DNA of 64,000 nt from Halobacillus litoralis (lineage in GTDB: Bacteria; Bacillota; Bacilli; Bacillales; Halobacillaceae). The stretch covers positions 2,412,001 to 2,476,000 of the forward strand of contig NZ_CP129016.1 of the NCBI RefSeq assembly GCF_020524085.2, written 5' to 3'. The notes under the pieces were generated by a model. The model worked only from the letters and a program-made list of their open reading frames with translations, made no database searches and was not told the origin of the DNA. A program made the position numbers and the translations under genes. Position 1 is the first letter of the stretch, and each line of letters starts with the position of its first letter. Of the stretch, positions 59,234 through 64,000 are shown in pieces.

Positions 59234-59818
59234 ATGAAACAGATCCTCATCAACTATATGAAAAGATATTCTGATCTTAGTGAAGCAGAATTGAATAACA
59301 TGGCTTCTGATGTCACCATCACTCCTTTTCAAAAAGGGACTGTTTTGTTACAGCAAGGAGAAACCCCTGAGCAATGTTACTTTATCCTAAAAGGATGTAT
59401 CCGGAAATACACCGTGAGCGAATCAGGAAAAGAAACGACCGTCAATTTTTATACAGAGGAACAGAGTGTGACCATTTTCAACCAGCATGGCGACGATCAA
59501 GTTTCTAAGTATTCATTAGGATGCGTGGAAGATTGTGTCTTGGTCGTTGGGGACTTATTAATAGGACAAGATGCGTATGACAAATCCCCTGGTCTGGAAA
59601 CCATGATCCTTAAGATGGTAGAAAGCGACATGGGTGGAATGCATGATGATTTTGCTGCATTCATATCTTCCACTCCTGAAGAGCGATACCAATCCCTAAT
59701 TGAAAAAAGGCCTGAATTATTGAAACGGGTACCTCAGCACCAGCTGGCCAGCTACTTAGGTATGACCCCTGAATCCTTGAGTCGAATCAAAAAGCGATTA
59801 GGAAGCCCCCGAATATGA
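59234..59818 (+). CDS. Crp/Fnr-family transcriptional regulator
   Basis: A 194-residue regulator. The cyclic-nucleotide-binding-like beta barrel spans about 10-130 (GTVLLQQGETPEQCYFILKGCIRKY), and the helix-turn-helix is VPQHQLASYLGMTPESLSRIKKRL near the C-terminus. The cAMP-contact RxS motif of Crp is missing, and no N-terminal Fnr cysteines are seen, so the signal is unknown. ATG 59234 is chosen by its GAGAGGAAAGG box. Its 3' end overlaps the convergent DUF4386 gene by 21 bases. Confidence 0.87.
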   Translation: MKQILINYMKRYSDLSEAELNNMASDVTITPFQKGTVLLQQGETPEQCYFILKGCIRKYTVSESGKETTVNFYTEEQSVTIFNQHGDDQVSKYSLGCVEDCVLVVGDLLIGQDAYDKSPGLETMILKMVESDMGGMHDDFAAFISSTPEERYQSLIEKRPELLKRVPQHQLASYLGMTPESLSRIKKRLGSPRI

Positions 59819-60517
59819 CGGTCGCGTGCTGAATTTGACTTTCATTCCTTTGACTAACAGCCACATTCCGAATCCTAATTCGCCAATCATCATCGGAAGA
59901 CTAAGAATGTTCTCCATCGTGGCTGTTAAAGTTTCATATTCAGGAAGTGCATGGTACATGGAGTGGATCAGTAGGTAGCTTACACCAGCCAAGATCAATA
60001 AACCATTCAGAAGCTTTGGAATGAAACCAGCTTTTGAGGCTGCCATACCTACCATGATTAAATGGAATCCGAATACGATCAACCCGAGGGACCATGTTTT
60101 TTCAAAGCTAAGAATGTCGACCATCACTTGGGACGCTGAGCCTGAGTCGCTTTGAATGACCTGACTGACCATCCATAACCGGAAGACAGCTGCTGCAAGA
60201 ATGATGGTATAGAAGAGGCGGAGAAGTCCTGCCAATATGGCATAAAAAGAATGGAAAGGTTTTAAAACTTTGTAAAAAGCCCACGATACGATGAGATCTG
60301 TTAAGATGATGACTACCCACCCGGCAATTTCTAGGTGAAACAAGGAAAGAGAGGATTGTAAAAGGTCATACGTTTTATCAGCATTTTCATGTATTACCAA
60401 TGTGCTATGGGCGTAACCATAGGAGAAAAAAGCGGCAAGGGTCATCAAAATTAAACTCAGTCCAGCAATAATGGCTGGTTGTCTATGGAATTCTTCACTT
60501 CTATGCAGTTTTTTCAT
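59798..60517 (-). CDS. DUF4386 membrane protein
   Basis: A 239-residue protein with six to seven hydrophobic helices. The N-terminal RQPAIIAGLSLILMTLAAFFSYGYAH and the middle LLRLFYTIILAAAVFRLW are as in DUF4386 proteins, which are of unknown function. AAGGAGG precedes the ATG on the minus strand. It is paired convergently with a Crp/Fnr-type regulator, and an 18-base palindrome lies in its promoter region. Confidence 0.82.
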   Translation of the reverse strand: MKKLHRSEEFHRQPAIIAGLSLILMTLAAFFSYGYAHSTLVIHENADKTYDLLQSSLSLFHLEIAGWVVIILTDLIVSWAFYKVLKPFHSFYAILAGLLRLFYTIILAAAVFRLWMVSQVIQSDSGSASQVMVDILSFEKTWSLGLIVFGFHLIMVGMAASKAGFIPKLLNGLLILAGVSYLLIHSMYHALPEYETLTATMENILSLPMMIGELGFGMWLLVKGMKVKFSTRPSYSGAS

Positions 60518-60576
60518 CAGGATTAAGATCCTCCTTGTTCTTTTATTTGTATTTTACCTTCTCCGAAGAACCATCA

Positions 60577-60594
60577 CATTGACTTAAGTCAATG
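60577..60594 (-). promoter_or_regulatory. Crp/Fnr-type palindrome upstream of the DUF4386 gene
   Basis: CATTGACTTAAGTCAATG is a perfect 18-base palindrome with a TTGAC-N4-GTCAA core, the geometry of Fnr sites (TTGAT-N4-ATCAA). On the minus strand a TAAAAT minus-10 element is at 60556-60551; the inferred start is near 60544, placing the palindrome centre close to minus 41.5, the class II activator position. The rest of the 321-base gap to the next gene shows nothing else. Confidence 0.65.
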
Positions 60595-60838
60595 AAGCCA
60601 TGAATCTTAAGTTTTTTCTGAAGAGGTAAAAGTCACTGTTTTTCTCGATTCATAGTAAGGGAATACAAAAATGCAGCCTTGCGTTATTTAAGTTGATGGT
60701 GCATTTTCCATGTTGGATATTTGATCTCAACCTATGGAGATAGCAGGAATAGAAGTATTCGTGGAGAAAAAGTTTATGAGGAAAGAATGAATGGTCGATA
60801 TCTTTTATTAGAATCAAAAAATCTCTTGGAGGGAAGAA

Positions 60839-61336
60839 ATGGATCCGAAAATCATAGCACTAGAGGAAAAAAAGTTGATAGGAAAGTCGAAGCGGATGTC
60901 TTTAGATGAAGATTCCACCCAGGAACTTTGGAAAAGTTTTATGCCGCACCGTCATTCCATTCCCCATCGAACCGATGAAATGCTTTACAATCTAAAGGTT
61001 TTTGAGCAAGGGTGGGGTGCTGAGAATTTTAATTCTTCTACACCTTTTGTCAAATGGGCGGCGGTCGAGGTTAATCGAATAGACACTGAAAAAATGTCTG
61101 AAATGGAAACCCACCTTTTGAGTAGTGGTCTCTATGCGGTTTTCCTGCATCGCGGCCCCGCAAGTGAATTTAACCAAACGCTGCAATACATTTTCAAGGA
61201 GTGGCTGCCATTTTCATCCTACGTCCTGGATGATCGGGAGCACTTTGAACGATTTACTGAAGATTATCGTCCAACGGATCCTGAAGCTGTGGAAGAGGTA
61301 TGGATACCTGTTAAATATCAGGGGGCAGAGCTCTAA
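60839..61336 (+). CDS. GyrI-like/effector-binding domain protein
   Basis: A 165-residue protein of the bacterial effector-binding (GyrI-like, AraC/SoxS C-terminal-like) fold. Typical segments are KIIALEEKKLIGKSKRMSL at the N-terminus, GLYAVFLHRGPASEFNQTLQYIFKEWLP, and DPEAVEEVWIPVK at the end. No DNA-binding domain. Such proteins bind small hydrophobic molecules or act as antitoxins to gyrase inhibitors; the role here is unknown. GGAGGGA precedes the ATG. Confidence 0.83.
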   Translation: MDPKIIALEEKKLIGKSKRMSLDEDSTQELWKSFMPHRHSIPHRTDEMLYNLKVFEQGWGAENFNSSTPFVKWAAVEVNRIDTEKMSEMETHLLSSGLYAVFLHRGPASEFNQTLQYIFKEWLPFSSYVLDDREHFERFTEDYRPTDPEAVEEVWIPVKYQGAEL

Positions 61337-61470
61337 AAAGTTCTAAAGAATCTCAGCACTAGGGTGCGCAGGTAAAGGTTATGAATGTATTTGCCAGAGT
61401 AGAAACCTAAATACAATTCTTCCTTTTAGGATAGGGAAGAGTCTCATATGTAAGGGTCGTGAGTAGTTGT

Positions 61471-62286
61471 ATGGAATTCTTAACAGAAAAAGTCCTTTAT
61501 ATTGCTTTATTCATTTTGGTGATCCATACCATTGAAACACTGGCCTATGCCGTACGGTTGTCGGGGGCTAGAGTAGGTTTGATCGCTTCCGCTTTATCGC
61601 TGTTCAATTTGATGGTCATCGTCTCAAGGATGGCGAATATGATGCAGCAGCCATTTACGGGTAGTTTAATTGACACAGCTCCGTCGGTAGATCCTCTTTC
61701 ATTTGTTGAGAGTCAATACAGGGCCATCCTGGGAGCTTCCACGGTAGGTACAATTATAGGAATGATACTACTTCCGACCTTTGTCGCCTTGTTCTCCCGT
61801 TCAATCATTCGGTTATCAGAAAAAGGCGGGTCGATCCCATCCTTGTTTCGAATGCTGTTTACCATTGAATACATAAAGAGAGGGCTCCACCTGATCCATC
61901 TTCCTAAGAAAAGGTACCTGAAAGGATTTTCTTTAGAACATATCCCGAAACGGTTGTTTTTTATCAATATGCTCGTGACATCGATTTATACAGTGGGGGT
62001 TTTATCAGCCCTATATGCAGCTCTATTGGTACCAGAGAGGGCATCCACAGCCATCATGGCGTCTGGGTTGATCAATGGGATAGCTACCATTCTATTGGTC
62101 GTATTCGTAGATCCTAAGATCTCAGTCATGTCAGATGATGTCATCAATAAAAAAGGCGATTATAGTAAACTCAAAAATGTATCGCTTATGATGATCACCT
62201 CAAGACTTTTCGGCACGCTGTTGGCTCAACTCGTTTTCATACCAGGTGCGAAGTACATTGCCTGGTTCACAAAGTTCATCGTGTAA
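61471..62286 (+). CDS. amj: Lipid II flippase Amj family protein
   Basis: A 271-residue membrane protein of the Amj (YdaH) family, with the same length as in B. subtilis. The N-terminal helix HTIETLAYAVRLSGARVGLIA and the following SLFNLMVIVSRMANMMQQP are diagnostic. About six helices. In B. subtilis Amj moves lipid II across the membrane when MurJ is missing and is induced under envelope stress by SigM; no SigM-like promoter is obvious here. ATG 61471 gives the family start; a GTG twelve bases earlier is an alternative. The next gene begins 19 bases later. Confidence 0.9.
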   Translation: MEFLTEKVLYIALFILVIHTIETLAYAVRLSGARVGLIASALSLFNLMVIVSRMANMMQQPFTGSLIDTAPSVDPLSFVESQYRAILGASTVGTIIGMILLPTFVALFSRSIIRLSEKGGSIPSLFRMLFTIEYIKRGLHLIHLPKKRYLKGFSLEHIPKRLFFINMLVTSIYTVGVLSALYAALLVPERASTAIMASGLINGIATILLVVFVDPKISVMSDDVINKKGDYSKLKNVSLMMITSRLFGTLLAQLVFIPGAKYIAWFTKFIV

Positions 62287-62305
62287 ATGTAAAAGGGGGA
62301 GTTTG

Positions 62306-62848
62306 GTGGGAGACATAAAGAAAATACATATCATCGGTTCTGTTGCGAGTGGGAAGACGACTCTCGCAAAAAAATTATCCAGGGAATTGGACCTTCCCTA
62401 TTTTGAGTTGGATAATGTCGTTTGGGAAAGGCAACAGACTGGCGATATTCGAAGAACAGAAGAGGAGAGGGCCGAATACTTGAAGCAGATTGTCGGAATG
62501 GAAGGATGGATCATGGAAGGTGTCCACAATGAGTGGTGGGTGGAAGAAAGTTTCCGTCACGCGGATGTCATCATCTTCCTTGATACCAACTACTCCGTCC
62601 GAACGTACCGAATCATCAAACGGTTTATTTTACAAAAGTTACGGTTGGAAAAGGCTCATTATACTCCCACCTTCCGGATTTTTCTAAAAATGTTCAAATG
62701 GAATAAGTACTTTGAAGAAAACGGGAAGCCACATTTCTTTGAAGCATTTAAGGAAGTTCAAGATAAGGTAATGAAGGTGAGCACGATCAAAGAGTTGAAC
62801 CAGAGAATATATTCCCTGCGAACGACAATGCCAGCAGAGAAAGAGTGA
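62306..62848 (+). CDS. P-loop kinase-like protein (DNA topology modulation/FlaR type)
   Basis: A 180-residue adenylate-kinase-fold protein. Walker A is IIGSVASGKTTLAKKLS near residues 9-25, followed by PYFELDNVVWERQ, the typical second motif of FlaR/topology-modulation-type kinases, and VIIFLDTNYSVRTYRIIKR. Substrate unknown. GTG at 62306 is taken as start because of the AAAAGGGGG box; TTG at 62303 is too close to it. It follows amj by 19 bases and is closed by a terminator. Confidence 0.82.
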   Translation: MGDIKKIHIIGSVASGKTTLAKKLSRELDLPYFELDNVVWERQQTGDIRRTEEERAEYLKQIVGMEGWIMEGVHNEWWVEESFRHADVIIFLDTNYSVRTYRIIKRFILQKLRLEKAHYTPTFRIFLKMFKWNKYFEENGKPHFFEAFKEVQDKVMKVSTIKELNQRIYSLRTTMPAEKE

Positions 62849-62872
62849 GGCAGGTTTTAAAATGACCTATTG

Positions 62873-62907
62873 AAAACCACTGTAACAAGGTGGTTTTCTT
62901 TTTTTTG
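62873..62907 (+). terminator. Intrinsic terminator
   Basis: Arms AAAACCAC and GTGGTTTT, then CTTTTTTTT. Confidence 0.75.
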
Positions 62908-63032
62908 AAAAAATATTTGTTGGTATGACAGGGGTTTTAGCCTTTTTTGAAACTTTTTTTGTTTTTTTGTGATCCAAAATGAATCTCTTCCCGTTAGCTT
63001 AGTGAAATCAAAATTAAGAGGAGTGGTTGGAA

Positions 63033-64000
63033 ATGAAAAAACAAATCAACTGGAAAAAGTCTTTGATCGCTTTGCCTATGTCCGCAGCGCTTATGTTGCC
63101 GACAGCCACGGTTACATTTGCAGATGATCATGGTGATCACAATGAAAAAATGTCAGATGTAACGGTATCGACTCCCGCAGCTGATCTAAGAGCAACACTT
63201 GATCAGTCGCTTTCCGAGCACGCCTATCTTGCCGTTGTAACGATGCAGAAAGGAATTGAGGGTGCTGATGATTTTGATGCAGCAGCGGCTGCCCTTGAAG
63301 AAAATACACAAGATTTGACCGCAGCGATTGCTTCTGTGTATGGAGATGAAGCGGGGCAGCAGTTCGAATCGATGTGGTCTGAACATATCGGATATTTTGT
63401 TGATTACGTCAAAGCGACAGCTGAAGAAGATGAAGCAGGACGTGAAGAAGCGTTGAACAACTTGGACAACTATCGTGAAGATTTCTCCATGTTCTTGGAA
63501 ACAGCTACGGATGAACGATTGGAAGCCTCCGCACTAGCTGAGGGTCTTCAAATGCACGTGAATCAACTCATCGGTGCTTTTGACAATTATGAAGAAGGCG
63601 ACTTCGATGAAGCTTATCAAAAACTCCGCATGAGTATCGACCATATGTATGGGGTCGGAAAAGGTCTATCAACAGCGATTACCGACCAATTCCCGGATAA
63701 ATTCGAAAACACGAATCCAGCGACACCGGCTGCAGACCTTCGTGCAGACTTGAACCATTTGCTATCTGAACATGCAGCACTTGCCGTCCTTGCGATGCAA
63801 AAAGGTGGAGATGGTGCGGAAGACTTTGAAAATGCCGCAGCTGCGCTCAGCAACAATACAGAAGATCTGACAGCGGCCATTACTTCTGTTTATGGTGACG
63901 AAGCTGGACAACAGTTTGAAGACATGTGGTCTGAGCATATCGGTTACTTCGTGGACTACGTAGAAGCGACAGGGGCAGGAGATGAAGAAGCGAAAGAACA
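63033..64000 (+). CDS. Secreted tandem-repeat protein, cut by the window end
   Basis: The frame is open from ATG 63033 (AGAGGAG upstream) to the end, at least 322 residues. A signal peptide (about 1-30, ending FA-DD) is followed by a repeat unit starting TPAADLRATLDQSLSEHA at about residue 47, which recurs as TPAADLRADLNHLLSEHA at about 231, a period of 184 residues. Each unit holds LAVVTMQKG or LAVLAMQKG, DLTAAIxSVYGDEAGQQF and MWSEHIGYFVDYV, probably a bundle of amphipathic helices. Related Bacillus and Paenibacillus proteins are often called copper amine oxidase-like by annotation; no such catalytic motif is visible in this part. Extracellular or wall location is likely. Confidence 0.8.
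   Translation, partial: MKKQINWKKSLIALPMSAALMLPTATVTFADDHGDHNEKMSDVTVSTPAADLRATLDQSLSEHAYLAVVTMQKGIEGADDFDAAAAALEENTQDLTAAIASVYGDEAGQQFESMWSEHIGYFVDYVKATAEEDEAGREEALNNLDNYREDFSMFLETATDERLEASALAEGLQMHVNQLIGAFDNYEEGDFDEAYQKLRMSIDHMYGVGKGLSTAITDQFPDKFENTNPATPAADLRADLNHLLSEHAALAVLAMQKGGDGAEDFENAAAALSNNTEDLTAAITSVYGDEAGQQFEDMWSEHIGYFVDYVEATGAGDEEAKE

Noticed and set aside
1..64000. General reassignment of TAG to an amino acid
   Set aside because: TAG ends several intact genes with terminators right behind (first permease, aldehyde dehydrogenase, kinase-like gene at 8079, DUF2515), so a changed code is not supported.
1..64000. CRISPR arrays, rRNA or tRNA genes, prophage or plasmid functions
   Set aside because: No regularly spaced direct repeats of array type, no rRNA or tRNA-like sequence noticed by eye, and no integrase, replication or phage structural genes.

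Overview
The window is a chromosomal segment of a low-to-middle GC, spore-forming-type Bacillaceae. Most genes have strong AGGAGG-type ribosome binding sites, TTG and GTG starts are common, and intrinsic terminators are abundant. Between about 1.9 and 13.7 kb the gene order follows the Bacillus subtilis yqj/yqk region: rnz, namA, yqjN, a YqjP-like hydrolase, a YqjQ-like reductase, a Y-family polymerase, then YqkB-like and YqkE-like genes. Acidic proteins and the repeat content suggest a moderately halophilic relative such as Halobacillus or Pontibacillus. That genus-level guess is inference.

Layout. 0-13.7 kb: end of an ABC permease, an aldehyde dehydrogenase, the yqj-type block and an AbgT-family transporter. 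13.8-22 kb: small membrane proteins, a methyltransferase, a DUF2515 protein, acetyltransferases, a double ferritin-like protein, and several copies of an intergenic repeat family. 22-31.5 kb: bioB under a BirA-type operator, acyl-CoA ligase, a rhodanese pair under a CsoR/CstR-type operator, a polysaccharide deacetylase, an ammonium transporter with a TnrA box followed by a DUF294 nucleotidyltransferase and a DEDDh exonuclease, and a six-blade repeat lectin. 32-38.5 kb: HIT protein, small membrane proteins, a luciferase-like monooxygenase, and two DUF1538 permeases with a fused tandem P-II protein. 38.5-47.5 kb: a beta-glucan utilisation locus (binding protein, two permeases, LacI regulator, GH1, GH16 with carbohydrate-binding modules) with three copies of one palindromic operator. 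47.6-64 kb: accessory genes including a His/Gly/Tyr-repeat protein, a glutathionyl-hydroquinone-reductase-like protein, an ECF sigma/anti-sigma pair, an L,D-transpeptidase, a large alkylsulfatase, a Crp/Fnr regulator next to a DUF4386 protein, the lipid II flippase amj, and a secreted repeat protein cut by the window end.

Several local circuits can be read from the DNA. They are SOS control of the polymerase, BirA on bioB, TnrA on amt, a sulfur or copper sensor on the rhodanese pair, LacI on the beta-glucan locus, and a Crp/Fnr-like palindrome about 41.5 bases before the inferred DUF4386 start.

An odd property of the window is the number of broken frames in otherwise well-conserved genes. 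There are in-frame amber codons in yqjN and bioB. There are single-base shifts in the second DUF1538 gene (two), the sigma factor, GH16 and two small genes; three of these shifts fall in homopolymer runs. Because TAG also ends many intact genes here, general amber suppression is unlikely; base-calling error, recent decay or local recoding must be separated by resequencing. The least described systems are the DUF1538/tandem P-II module and the amt/DUF294/exonuclease operon.
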